A stretch of DNA of 64,000 bases from Bacillus albus (GTDB taxonomy: Bacteria > Bacillota > Bacilli > Bacillales > Bacillaceae_G), in contig NZ_MAOE01000135.1 in NCBI RefSeq assembly GCF_001884185.1, positions 42,893 to 106,892 on the forward strand, written 5' to 3'. The translations under genes and the position numbers were made by a program. The number at the start of each line of letters is the position of its first letter. The stretch's first letter is position 1. Shown piece by piece: positions 25,621 to 34,100 of this stretch. The notes under the pieces were generated by a model. That model had not been told where the DNA came from. It did not search any database and was given only the letters and a program-made list of their open reading frames with translations.

Positions 25621-26253
25621 ATGAATAAGCAAAGAATTTATAGTATAGTAGCAATCCTTCTATTTGTTGTAGGTGGTGTGTTAATTGGAAAGCCATTCTA
25701 TGATGGATATCAGGCTGAAAAGAAACAGACTGAAAATGTGCAGGCTGTTCAAAAGATGGATTATGAAGAACATGAGACGGAATTTGTAGATGCTTCGAAA
25801 ATTAATCAGCCAGACTTGGCAGAAGTGGCGAATGCATCATTAGATAAGAAGCAAGTAATTGGTCGTATTTCGATCCCGAGTGTTTCACTAGAACTTCCTG
25901 TTTTAAAATCTTCTACTGAGAAGAACCTATTATCAGGTGCAGCAACAGTAAAAGAAAATCAAGTAATGGGAAAAGGAAATTATGCATTAGCAGGACATAA
26001 TATGTCTAAAAAAGGTGTTTTATTTAGTGATGTAGCCTCTTTAAAAAAAGGTGACAAAATTTATTTGTATGATAATGAAAACGAATATGAATATGCGGTT
26101 ACTGGTGTATCTGAAGTAACTCCTGATAAGTGGGAAGTTGTTGAGGATCATGGGAAAGATGAAATAACGCTTATTACATGTGTATCTGTGAAGGATAATT
26201 CTAAGCGTTACGTTGTTGCTGGTGATTTAGTAGGAACGAAGGCGAAGAAGTAA
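25621..26253 (+). CDS. srtA: Sortase A (class A transpeptidase)
   Basis: Membrane-anchored cysteine transpeptidase that links LPXTG-type surface proteins to peptidoglycan. The 210-residue protein has an N-terminal signal anchor (about 6-25) and a sortase barrel. Starting at ATG 25621, preceded by GGGAAAGGAA, places the catalytic residues at His126 (ALAGHN), Cys187 (TLITC) and Arg196. These are the positions I recall for B. anthracis SrtA, which supports this start over TTG 25615. No LPXTG substrate is encoded in this window. Confidence 0.94.
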   Translation: MNKQRIYSIVAILLFVVGGVLIGKPFYDGYQAEKKQTENVQAVQKMDYEEHETEFVDASKINQPDLAEVANASLDKKQVIGRISIPSVSLELPVLKSSTEKNLLSGAATVKENQVMGKGNYALAGHNMSKKGVLFSDVASLKKGDKIYLYDNENEYEYAVTGVSEVTPDKWEVVEDHGKDEITLITCVSVKDNSKRYVVAGDLVGTKAKK

Positions 26254-26293
26254 AAAAGAAGGTCAACTCTTTAAAGAGTTGACCTTCTTTTTT
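26253..26293. terminator. Terminator after srtA
   Basis: AAAAAAGAAGGTCAACTCTTT followed by its perfect reverse complement. Confidence 0.93.
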
Positions 26294-26392
26294 ACTAATG
26301 TTGAGAAATAATAGAATATTTTGGTTGGTATTTAAGTATTTCTCTATTTATGTATAATAAAGTTAGAATTCAAGATTTTGGGAGGAACAAGA

Positions 26393-27514
26393 GTGAAACA
26401 ACAGGTGAAGAAACTTCTTTTAACAACAGGCGTAGCGTTATTGGTAGCTCCGATTTCAGCCTATGCGCATCCAGGGCGTACAGATGCTAATGGGGGGCAT
26501 ACGTGTCGTACAAATTGTGAGAAATGGGGATTACAGTACGGGGAGTATCATTATCACAATAAACCAGCTTCTAGTAGCGGTGCAACAAGTCCAGCTCCTA
26601 GCTCTAATAATAATGGTGCTGTAGAAGCTGAAAGACAAGCAGAAGCACAGCGCAATGCTGAGGCTGAAAAACAACGTGCTGCAGAGGCGCAGCGTAAAGC
26701 TGAAGAAGAGAGACAACGTGTAGCGGAGGAACAAAGAAAAGCAGAGGCAGAGAGACAACGTGTAGCTGAAGAACAAAGAAAAGCGGAAGAAGCACGTAAG
26801 CGAGAGGAAGCACAACGTCAAGCTGATATGGAAAAAGGACAGCTTGAGGGACAAAAAAATGGAGAGATTGATTTTAAAGCGGGGAAAAATGATGCAGAAT
26901 CACATTTAGCTGGAAAATCAGATACATATAAAGAAGCATTCAAAATTGCTTATGCTGCATCTTGGTCTTTAGAAGAGCAGAAAAAAACGCATTTTGAAAA
27001 AGGAAAAGAGCAAGGTTTAGCACAAGAGACGATGGAAGACAGTCAAATTGCTCCGGAGTTTAAGCCGAACTTTGCTGAAGGTTTCCAAGTAGGGAATAAA
27101 GAAAGAACAGACAAAATTGAAAAAGAGCAAGCTGAACTAGGGGAAAAGGCAGGTAAAGAACTAGCTGGAAAGAATCCTGGAAATAGAGAGAAAGATGTGT
27201 ACGTGAAGGCGTATGAAACAGCTTATGAAAAGGGCTATAAGTCTACAAAAAAAGCAGTAGAAAAGGCTGGCTATAAGTATGCATTTGAAAACTATGATTT
27301 GAAAGTTCCTGCTAAGTATGAAAAAAATGAATCATTAAAGAAATGGTTTATTGAAGGATTTAAATCAAATAAAAAAGCAGCCGAAATTAGAGAAGAAGGA
27401 TATAAAAAAGGCGACAGTTGGCTTGCATTCTTCTATAAGAATTTTGTGCCAAGTGAATATAAAGAACATAAAGAGCTGTACGAACAAGCGATAGAAAAAG
27501 GTAAGAGTGCATAA
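26393..27514 (+). CDS. Exported YHYH-domain protein with coiled coil
   Basis: A 373-residue protein with a signal peptide ending near AYA (about residue 23). It is followed by a YHYH module (HPGRTDANGGHTCRTNCEKWG...YHYH) rich in His and Cys, suggesting metal binding or a disulfide. Residues 75-150 form a Glu/Lys/Arg/Gln-rich coiled coil containing a 14-residue tandem repeat. The C-terminal 220 residues contain recurring short segments with Gly-Tyr or Gly-Lys-Glu (KGQLEGQKNGEIDFKAGKND; YEKGYKST; REEGYKKGDSW). It starts at GTG after GGAGGAAC. There is no LPXTG signal. Function unknown. Confidence 0.82.
   Translation: MKQQVKKLLLTTGVALLVAPISAYAHPGRTDANGGHTCRTNCEKWGLQYGEYHYHNKPASSSGATSPAPSSNNNGAVEAERQAEAQRNAEAEKQRAAEAQRKAEEERQRVAEEQRKAEAERQRVAEEQRKAEEARKREEAQRQADMEKGQLEGQKNGEIDFKAGKNDAESHLAGKSDTYKEAFKIAYAASWSLEEQKKTHFEKGKEQGLAQETMEDSQIAPEFKPNFAEGFQVGNKERTDKIEKEQAELGEKAGKELAGKNPGNREKDVYVKAYETAYEKGYKSTKKAVEKAGYKYAFENYDLKVPAKYEKNESLKKWFIEGFKSNKKAAEIREEGYKKGDSWLAFFYKNFVPSEYKEHKELYEQAIEKGKSA
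26708..26791 (+). repeat. 42-bp tandem repeat, two copies, in the coiled coil
   Basis: Copies at 26708-26749 and 26750-26791 differ at a few bases and encode ERQRVAEEQRKAEA then ERQRVAEEQRKAEE. The 14-residue unit is two heptads, so copy changes keep the coiled-coil register. Confidence 0.85.
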
Positions 27515-27546
27515 AAAAGATGAGGGGATTTCCCTCATCTTTTTTA
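27513..27546. terminator. Bidirectional terminator between convergent genes
   Basis: AAAAAAGATGAGGG-GATTT-CCCTCATCTTTTTT. Confidence 0.92.
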
Positions 27547-28929
27547 ATCCATCCATTTTACTAATTTCTTAGAAATTAGTAATAAAACACAACCTAATAC
27601 AATTGCTACAGCTCCGATTACGGTAAATACTTCAGCATATCCAAGTGAAGTTGTGAAGCTTGCAAGTTGTCCACCTAAAATGTTAGCGATACCTGAGCTT
27701 GCTAACCATACTCCCATTAATAAAGAAGCAAGTTTTACTGGGGCAAGTGCACTAACCATTGATAGTCCAACAGGTGATAAGAATAGCTCACCTAACGTAT
27801 GGAAAAGATACGTAAAGACGATAAATAGTAAGTTTGCTTTTTCCGTAACGTTATGTTCATCACTACCTGTTTTTAATGTAGCGATAACGAGAATGATATA
27901 ACCGATACCGAGCAAGATCATACCAAGTCCCATTTTAGTTGGGATTTTTAAATCCCCGCGCTTACGAGTTGCAAGTTTTGCCCATAATGCTGAAATGACT
28001 GGAGCAAGTAAAATAATAAATAATGGATTGACCGATTGGAACCAAGATGTTGGAACTTCCCATCCGAACACAGATCGGTCTACAAATTTGTTTGTATATA
28101 ATGTTAATGAGCTACCAGCTTGTTCAAAGCCAGCCCAGAAGAAGACAACGAAGCATGTTAAAATGACGATAACTGCGGTACGTTGTTTTTCTTTTTTCGT
28201 TAACGGTGTATCTCCTACTGATGGTTGTCCAGCAGCTGCTTGCAAATCGCGAGTTGGTTTTTTACCGATATCACCAAGGAAGCGATTTGATAGTGTTGTA
28301 AATAAAATTTGTCCAATGATCATTCCGATTGAAGCGGCTAAGAAACCGTAACGGAATCCGTAATGTACAACACCATCAACTGTTGTTTTGAATAAATTTT
28401 CTGATAAAAATCCGCAAACGAGTGGAGCTAAAAATGATCCGACGTTAATACCCATATAGAAAATAGTAAATGCACTATCACGTTTTGGATCATTCTCTTC
28501 GTATAATTCTCCAACCAGTGTAGAGATATTCGGTTTGAAGAATCCATTACCGATAATAATAAGCGCTAATCCGAGGTATAGGCCGACTTGGTTTTGCATG
28601 GCAAATAGTGTAAGGTTACCGATTGCCATTGTTATACCACCAATTGTGATCGCTTTTCGTCTACCTAGGAACCGGTCTGTTAAGTATCCACCGATCATTG
28701 GTGTGAAATAACAGGCTCCAGTATAAAATCCGTAAATAGAGAGTGCCCATGCGGGACTAAACCCAAGACCACCGCTTACTAAAGCTGTTGTTAAATATAA
28801 TGTTAATAATCCTCGTAATCCATAGTAACTAAATCTTTCCCACATTTCTGTAAAGAAGAGTAAGTATAAACCTGGAGGATGTTTCTTTTTTCTTTGTTGT
28901 TCTCTTTCTAGTTGTATCGCTGATTCCAT
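27544..28929 (-). CDS. Proton-dependent di/tripeptide transporter (POT family)
   Basis: A 461-residue permease with about 14 hydrophobic segments, similar to lactococcal DtpT. The POT signature is visible: the ExxERFSYYG motif (TEMWERFSYYGLRG, about 24-37), the cytoplasmic GGYLTDRFLGRRKAI loop, and FYMGINVGSFLAPL. It imports short peptides with protons across the cytoplasmic membrane. ATG 28929 is chosen because AGGAGG lies 8 bases upstream; an ATG seven codons earlier lacks a site. It is a single gene. Confidence 0.93.
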   Translation of the reverse strand: MESAIQLEREQQRKKKHPPGLYLLFFTEMWERFSYYGLRGLLTLYLTTALVSGGLGFSPAWALSIYGFYTGACYFTPMIGGYLTDRFLGRRKAITIGGITMAIGNLTLFAMQNQVGLYLGLALIIIGNGFFKPNISTLVGELYEENDPKRDSAFTIFYMGINVGSFLAPLVCGFLSENLFKTTVDGVVHYGFRYGFLAASIGMIIGQILFTTLSNRFLGDIGKKPTRDLQAAAGQPSVGDTPLTKKEKQRTAVIVILTCFVVFFWAGFEQAGSSLTLYTNKFVDRSVFGWEVPTSWFQSVNPLFIILLAPVISALWAKLATRKRGDLKIPTKMGLGMILLGIGYIILVIATLKTGSDEHNVTEKANLLFIVFTYLFHTLGELFLSPVGLSMVSALAPVKLASLLMGVWLASSGIANILGGQLASFTTSLGYAEVFTVIGAVAIVLGCVLLLISKKLVKWMD

Positions 28930-29182
28930 GTTATTTTCCTCCTGACACAAACAAAAACAAAGTTAATAATTTTGTACATTTAATATTTTACCTTATTAAC
29001 TATTATAAGTCAATAAAGGTTGATTTTTCAGAAGAAATTGGAAAAGAGATATAGCTATAGAATGGGGGTTTCTTTTATGTTAGACTATGGACTATGTTTT
29101 CTTTGTAAGGAAGCGGTTTATTGCACTTTTTTTATATGTGAAATTGATTTCATAAAAGATGAAATTAAAGAAGGAGAAAGAA

Positions 29183-30481
29183 ATGAAATTGTTACAGAAA
29201 AAAGAAATTTTACTTATTAGTCTTATGTTATTCTCGATGTTCTTTGGCGCGGGGAATCTTATATTCCCACCTTTCCTTGGGTATGAAGCGGGAGAACATG
29301 TGTGGATTTCACTGGTAGGGTTTATTATATCAGCAACAGGTCTTCCTATATTGGGAGTTATTGCGATTGCGAAAGCAGGAAGTTTTCAAACGCTAGCGGG
29401 TAGGGTTCATTCTTCATTTGCCATTATTTTTCCGTGTATCGTGTATTTATTTATTGGACCAGGACTTGGTATACCACGTGCAGGAAGTTTAGCTTTTGAA
29501 ATGGGGCCAGGTCAGTTCTTCCCAGAAGCAGGAAGCATAATTTTATTATGTTACACGGTTATTTTCTTTAGTATCGTGTACTGGTTAAGTTTATCACCAT
29601 CTAAATTAATGGGGTTATTCGGAAAGGTTTTAACACCGTTATTATTAGGTATGATTGCCCTTATTTTTATAAAGAGCATGTTTACATCAGTAGGTAGTGT
29701 GAAAGAGGCTGCTGGAAACTATGGACAAGCTCCTATGTTCCAAGGGTTTTTAGATGGGTATTTAACGATGGATGCATTGGCAGCTTTAATTTTTGGGATT
29801 GTTATTGCAAATGCTCTTCGTACAAAAGGTATTGAAGATGATAAAGGTTTAGCAAAATATATGAGTATTGCTGGAATTGGGGCAGGACTATTATTATCTA
29901 TTATTTATGTCATACTTGGATATGTTGGTTCAATAAGTGGTTCGTTAGGTCCATTTGATAATGGGGCGAACGTATTAGCACAAGTGATGACGACGTTATT
30001 TGGACAAGGTGGAGTCGTTTTATTAGGTCTTATTTTTACGATCGCGTGCTTATGTGTTTCAATTGGACTTGTTACATCTTGTAGTCAATTTTTAGCAAGT
30101 GCATTTCCGAAAGTGGCGTATAAAGTGTGGGCATTTATATTAAGTTGTATTAGTATGATTTTAGCTAACTTAGGATTAACACAAATTTTAAAAGTATCAG
30201 TACCGATTCTTGGATTTATTTATCCAATTGCACTAACGCTTATTATCTTAGGGTTATTCCATAAGTATATTGGAAAGTATGCATACGTATATGCAGTGAC
30301 AGTTGGGATTGTAGCGGTATTTAGTGCAATCGATATTTTCAATAAAAATGTGATGATGAATCAGTGGACATCAGTATTGAAATACATTCCGTTTTATATA
30401 GAAGGTGTGGGATGGATTGTTCCAGCTATTATAGGTGCTTGTATTGGCGTTATCGTGAGTAGTGTTTTCAAGAAGAAATAA
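29183..30481 (+). CDS. brnQ: Branched-chain amino acid carrier BrnQ (LIVCS family)
   Basis: Sodium- or proton-coupled importer of leucine, isoleucine and valine. The 432-residue protein has about 12 membrane segments and the family start LLISLMLFSMFFGAGNLIFPPFLG (first 20 shown in part), followed by GLPILGV. The ATG at 29183 follows AAGGAGA by 7 bases and gives the normal family length; an in-frame ATG at 29159 is less likely. A strong stem-loop follows. B. cereus group genomes hold several brnQ copies. Confidence 0.93.
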   Translation: MKLLQKKEILLISLMLFSMFFGAGNLIFPPFLGYEAGEHVWISLVGFIISATGLPILGVIAIAKAGSFQTLAGRVHSSFAIIFPCIVYLFIGPGLGIPRAGSLAFEMGPGQFFPEAGSIILLCYTVIFFSIVYWLSLSPSKLMGLFGKVLTPLLLGMIALIFIKSMFTSVGSVKEAAGNYGQAPMFQGFLDGYLTMDALAALIFGIVIANALRTKGIEDDKGLAKYMSIAGIGAGLLLSIIYVILGYVGSISGSLGPFDNGANVLAQVMTTLFGQGGVVLLGLIFTIACLCVSIGLVTSCSQFLASAFPKVAYKVWAFILSCISMILANLGLTQILKVSVPILGFIYPIALTLIILGLFHKYIGKYAYVYAVTVGIVAVFSAIDIFNKNVMMNQWTSVLKYIPFYIEGVGWIVPAIIGACIGVIVSSVFKKK

Positions 30482-30485
30482 GTAA

Positions 30486-30522
30486 GAGGTGTTTTCCTAT
30501 TTCGGAAAGCACCTTTCTTTTT
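30486..30522 (+). terminator. Terminator after brnQ
   Basis: AGGTGTTTTCC/GGAAAGCACCT with one G-U pair and T-run. Confidence 0.85.
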
Positions 30523-30614
30523 TGGAAAAATGGTATTGAAAATGAATAGACTAATAGTATGATTAAGGTAATTGGTAATATATAGGGTTTGAATGGGTGA
30601 TGAGGGGGGAGCGT

Positions 30615-32336
30615 ATGAAGGAAGATTTAAATAAGAAAATAGAAGCGCTCGAAACGGCAATTGAAACAATTCAAGAAGCACTTTTTGAATTGAAAGCAAA
30701 ACAAAAAGAAATAGAAGTAGAAAATGCTCAGCAATATGTTAGTAAGGAAAAGAAAGAACAGATTGAAACGGTAACGGAAGAAAAATCAAAAGAAGAAGTA
30801 GTTACAATAAAAGAGCCCGTGCAAGAACGGGAGGTAAAACAAGTAGATATATCTGCTTTTAAACCAGAACCATTTAATATTATTCAGTTTTGCCAAACGT
30901 GGTTACCACGCATATTTGTCGGTATTATGTTACTTGGAGTAATCTGGTTATTTAAAGCAGGGGTAGATGCTGGATTATTAACGCCAGCAATACGAATTGT
31001 GTTTGGTATTGTCCTATCAATCGGTTTTTATTATATAGGGGATATTCAAATTAAACGAGAGCGGCAAGCGTTAGGGTTAGTATTAGCAGGAGGAAGTATT
31101 ACGGGTATAGTTTTAACGACATTTGCGGCACATTATTTATATGGCTTTATTCCGGCAAGTGTTGCATTTGTGTGTAATATTGCATGGGTCATTTTAGGTA
31201 TTTATGTAGCCAAGAGGTATCAATCGGAATATCTTACTATTTTCGTAGCGGTGGGAGCTTTCTTCGTGCCATTCTTATTAAATAGTACGACTCCTAATCC
31301 TTATATTTTCTTTGGATATGAGACGATACTAACACTTAGCTTATTATGGTATGCGTTGAAAAGTCGTTATCAGTATTTATATATGATTTCTTATGCTGTT
31401 GCTGCTATTGTTCTTTTCGTCTTTTTTGCTATTATGTCAATGTTAGTAGAGGATTTGCAAATACAGCTAACAGTTGTTTATGGGTTGATTCACTTACTAT
31501 TATTTTGGCATATGTTTACGGAGCGAAGTTTTATATTAGAGCCACGCTTGGCGATATTTAGTGCGAATGCAGTTTTCTTTATATTAGCCATTTCAAAAAT
31601 ACCCGAATTTACAACATGGGGATTAATGATTAGTGCGCTTGTGCATGCTGTTATGTTCGTGTTTGAATATAGGAAGAATCGACATTCTACATTTACAAAT
31701 CTTTTATTTGGTTTCGCAATGGGTGCATTTAGTTTAGCGATTTTATATGAGTATAGTTTAGTGAATGCAGCGATTGTATTATTATTACAAGGTTTCCTCG
31801 GTATGGTGACTGCTATTAAAGTAAAACAACAAATAAAATTGTATGTTAGTGCGACGGTTTATGCGATTGGAATGATACAAACTATTTTTAGCCCGTTCGA
31901 TCATTTCCTTTCAGCTGGGTTCGTTGCTCATATTATTTTAATAGGTACATTTTATTACTGCATGAAACAAGCGAAAGATGTGTTAATGAGCTTTGGCAAA
32001 TATGTTTATTCTATAGCGCTCTATTGGTTTATGGTTATCATATTTATTGCAATTACTAGAGTTGGTGAAGTGCTTTCTACAGATGGAAGCATAATAAGTG
32101 TATCTGTATCGTTATTATGGATGGTATATGCATTATTTGCAGTTTGGCTTGGACGGAATAAACATATGAATGAAATATTGTATGCTGGCTTAGTCGTGTT
32201 AGTCGTAACGATAGGAAAGCTATTCCTTCTAGACTTACCAGAAGTTTCAATGATGATCAGGGCAGTGTTATTCTTAATAGTAGGTAGTATAGGTATCGTT
32301 ATTTCCAGAATGTTTTTCTCAAAAGAAGAGAAGTAA
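30615..32336 (+). CDS. DUF2339-type polytopic membrane protein
   Basis: A 573-residue protein with an N-terminal cytoplasmic coiled coil (about 1-75, LNKKIEALETAIETIQEALFELKAKQ is split by no Pro). About 17 hydrophobic segments fill the rest to the C-terminus. The first segment (FVGIMLLGVIWLFKAGVDAG) and the second (GIVLSIGFYYIGDIQIKRERQALG) resemble the DUF2339 family, whose function is not established. The start at 30615 follows GAGGGGGGAG. It is a lone gene between brnQ and a convergent secreted protein. Confidence 0.82.
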   Translation: MKEDLNKKIEALETAIETIQEALFELKAKQKEIEVENAQQYVSKEKKEQIETVTEEKSKEEVVTIKEPVQEREVKQVDISAFKPEPFNIIQFCQTWLPRIFVGIMLLGVIWLFKAGVDAGLLTPAIRIVFGIVLSIGFYYIGDIQIKRERQALGLVLAGGSITGIVLTTFAAHYLYGFIPASVAFVCNIAWVILGIYVAKRYQSEYLTIFVAVGAFFVPFLLNSTTPNPYIFFGYETILTLSLLWYALKSRYQYLYMISYAVAAIVLFVFFAIMSMLVEDLQIQLTVVYGLIHLLLFWHMFTERSFILEPRLAIFSANAVFFILAISKIPEFTTWGLMISALVHAVMFVFEYRKNRHSTFTNLLFGFAMGAFSLAILYEYSLVNAAIVLLLQGFLGMVTAIKVKQQIKLYVSATVYAIGMIQTIFSPFDHFLSAGFVAHIILIGTFYYCMKQAKDVLMSFGKYVYSIALYWFMVIIFIAITRVGEVLSTDGSIISVSVSLLWMVYALFAVWLGRNKHMNEILYAGLVVLVVTIGKLFLLDLPEVSMMIRAVLFLIVGSIGIVISRMFFSKEEK

Positions 32337-32369
32337 AAAGAAGGCAATCCGTATGCGGATTGCCTTTTT
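32335..32369. terminator. Bidirectional terminator between convergent genes
   Basis: AAAAAGAAGGCAATCCG/CGGATTGCCTTTTT stem with a short loop. Confidence 0.9.
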
Positions 32370-32371
32370 CA

Positions 32372-33919
32372 TTATTTTTTATCAATTGTTACATTCTCAC
32401 TATATTTCGCTGTTGTATTTTGACGTAGACGAAGTGTTGCTTGTCCAGTCGTATTTGGATTTATTTGCACATTTACAATCTTCTCAGCAGAACCTAAGCT
32501 GTTTGTTGTGAAAGAAAATGCACTACTATATCCAAAAGTAGTTGGCCAAGTGCCATTTGAATTTTGAACTTTTGCTACTTGTGTACCACCAGTAGTGAAT
32601 ATACCTAAAGAGTAATTATTGTATGTTGTGTTTGGTAATAAGTTATTTACTTGAATTTTCATTTGGAACACTTCATTGTTTGGTAGAATGCTAGGGTGTG
32701 TAACGACGTAGTCATTTGCTGTTACTGCACCGTTATAGCCATATGAACCGGGTTTAAAAGTATTTGTATTAAACCATTGATAACCTGCACTTGGCGCACT
32801 CCAAGGTTCAGGTTGTGGCTCAGTTGATAAGCTTGGTTGTTCAAATGTTTGTAAAGTTGTAGGTAAGTCAAGTTGTAAACCATTTACTTGATCTAAACTT
32901 GTAAATGTTTCTTTATTCGATAGCCAATTTACGATATTTTCTAGTAAGATAGCATCGTTTTCTTCTTTATATCCATCGTAAGTTTTCTTTGTTTGGCCAG
33001 AATCTTCACGGACGTATTTTGGCGTAGCATCTTCAACAGGAGAAGAGTCTCCAATAAAGGCAGCTTTTCCAAGTCCGACTTTTGCGATAGCAGCATAAGG
33101 ACCCTCTGCAACACCACCGCCGTTATACACACCGGTATCAACAGAGTTATTCCATTTTGACGGGTTTTCTGGAAGATAAACAAGTCCTTTTGCTAGTTTT
33201 GGATTTGTAATTGCTAAAGTAGAACCAGCATGCATCGCTACAGATGAAACCCCTTCTGTAATTCCGAATGATTGTTCAGGTGATACAATATTTTTAGCGG
33301 AAACATCACCGATTGCATTATAGCGGAAGCGAATACCGAAGTTATCAGATAGCCAATCAGAGCTTTCTACTCCTTGCATAGCTTGTGAATTTGCTTCGTC
33401 GTTAGACATTCCTTTCGCTGGATTATCCCAAGCGCCGCGTCTATATCCGTTAAATACTTCAGAAGAATCCCAACGATTTTTATTACGATCTGCATTATAA
33501 TGATCGGCAATGAAGAAGATACTACCGCCATTTTTCACGTATTGTAACATAGCATCTTGTTCTGATTTTTTGTAAGGAATATTTGCTTCTGGAACGATAA
33601 ACACATTGTAATCTTTTAAATCTTCGTATGTAATAGGTGTTGATTTACGAAGTTCTTTTACATGATATCCGTTTTCGGCAATGCCATTTCCGAAATCAGA
33701 AAAGCCGCCATCGATAACCCAGTCAGCTGTCCCGGCAGTTTGACCGTGCGTATTATCGAATAATACTTTCTTCCCATTGTTTTGGTTTACAACTTTTGCA
33801 GCAATTTCAGGAGCTGGGTCTACAGAGCTTTCTGCATAAGTAGACGGTATGAATGAAGCCCCTATACTTAGTGTAATTGCTGTTGCTAAAGAAAATGTAA
33901 TCCATTTTTTATTCTTCAT
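32372..33919 (-). CDS. Secreted protein with amidotransferase-fold-like domain
   Basis: A 515-residue exported protein (signal peptide ending at STYA, about residue 29). Residues 45-330 look like the flavodoxin/GATase-1-like fold of DUF4350-type proteins: KVLFDNTHGQTAGTADWVIDGG, DYNVFIVPEANIPYKKSEQDAMLQYV, GGSIFFIADHY, KAAFIGDSSPVED. A Pro-rich linker near 375-385 leads to a C-terminal beta-rich module (about 390-515; ends TAKYSENVTIDKK). Related B. cereus proteins are sometimes labelled DNA-binding or nuclease-associated, which I cannot confirm. No LPXTG anchor is present. RBS GGGGG precedes the ATG. Confidence 0.65.
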   Translation of the reverse strand: MKNKKWITFSLATAITLSIGASFIPSTYAESSVDPAPEIAAKVVNQNNGKKVLFDNTHGQTAGTADWVIDGGFSDFGNGIAENGYHVKELRKSTPITYEDLKDYNVFIVPEANIPYKKSEQDAMLQYVKNGGSIFFIADHYNADRNKNRWDSSEVFNGYRRGAWDNPAKGMSNDEANSQAMQGVESSDWLSDNFGIRFRYNAIGDVSAKNIVSPEQSFGITEGVSSVAMHAGSTLAITNPKLAKGLVYLPENPSKWNNSVDTGVYNGGGVAEGPYAAIAKVGLGKAAFIGDSSPVEDATPKYVREDSGQTKKTYDGYKEENDAILLENIVNWLSNKETFTSLDQVNGLQLDLPTTLQTFEQPSLSTEPQPEPWSAPSAGYQWFNTNTFKPGSYGYNGAVTANDYVVTHPSILPNNEVFQMKIQVNNLLPNTTYNNYSLGIFTTGGTQVAKVQNSNGTWPTTFGYSSAFSFTTNSLGSAEKIVNVQINPNTTGQATLRLRQNTTAKYSENVTIDKK

Positions 33920-34060
33920 AGAAGAATCCCCCTAATAATAAATATATGTGCTTTAATAATGTAATTTATTTTTCTGTAAAAATAAAGACGGAAAACATAA
34001 AAAATATTAAAAAATTGTAAAAATACCGTGAATTTTGTTGAGAAATATTTATATAGACAT

Positions 34061-34098
34061 AAAAACATCCCTTCCAATTAATAAGGAAGGGATGTTTT
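34061..34098 (-). terminator. Terminator of the amino acid permease gene
   Basis: AAAACATCCCTTCC/GGAAGGGATGTTTT with a 9-base loop. Confidence 0.9.
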
Positions 34099-34100
34099 GT

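Noticed and set aside
29023-29037. CodY-box-like sequence before brnQ
   Set aside because: Four mismatches to AATTTTCWGAAAATT in an AT-rich region are not convincing.
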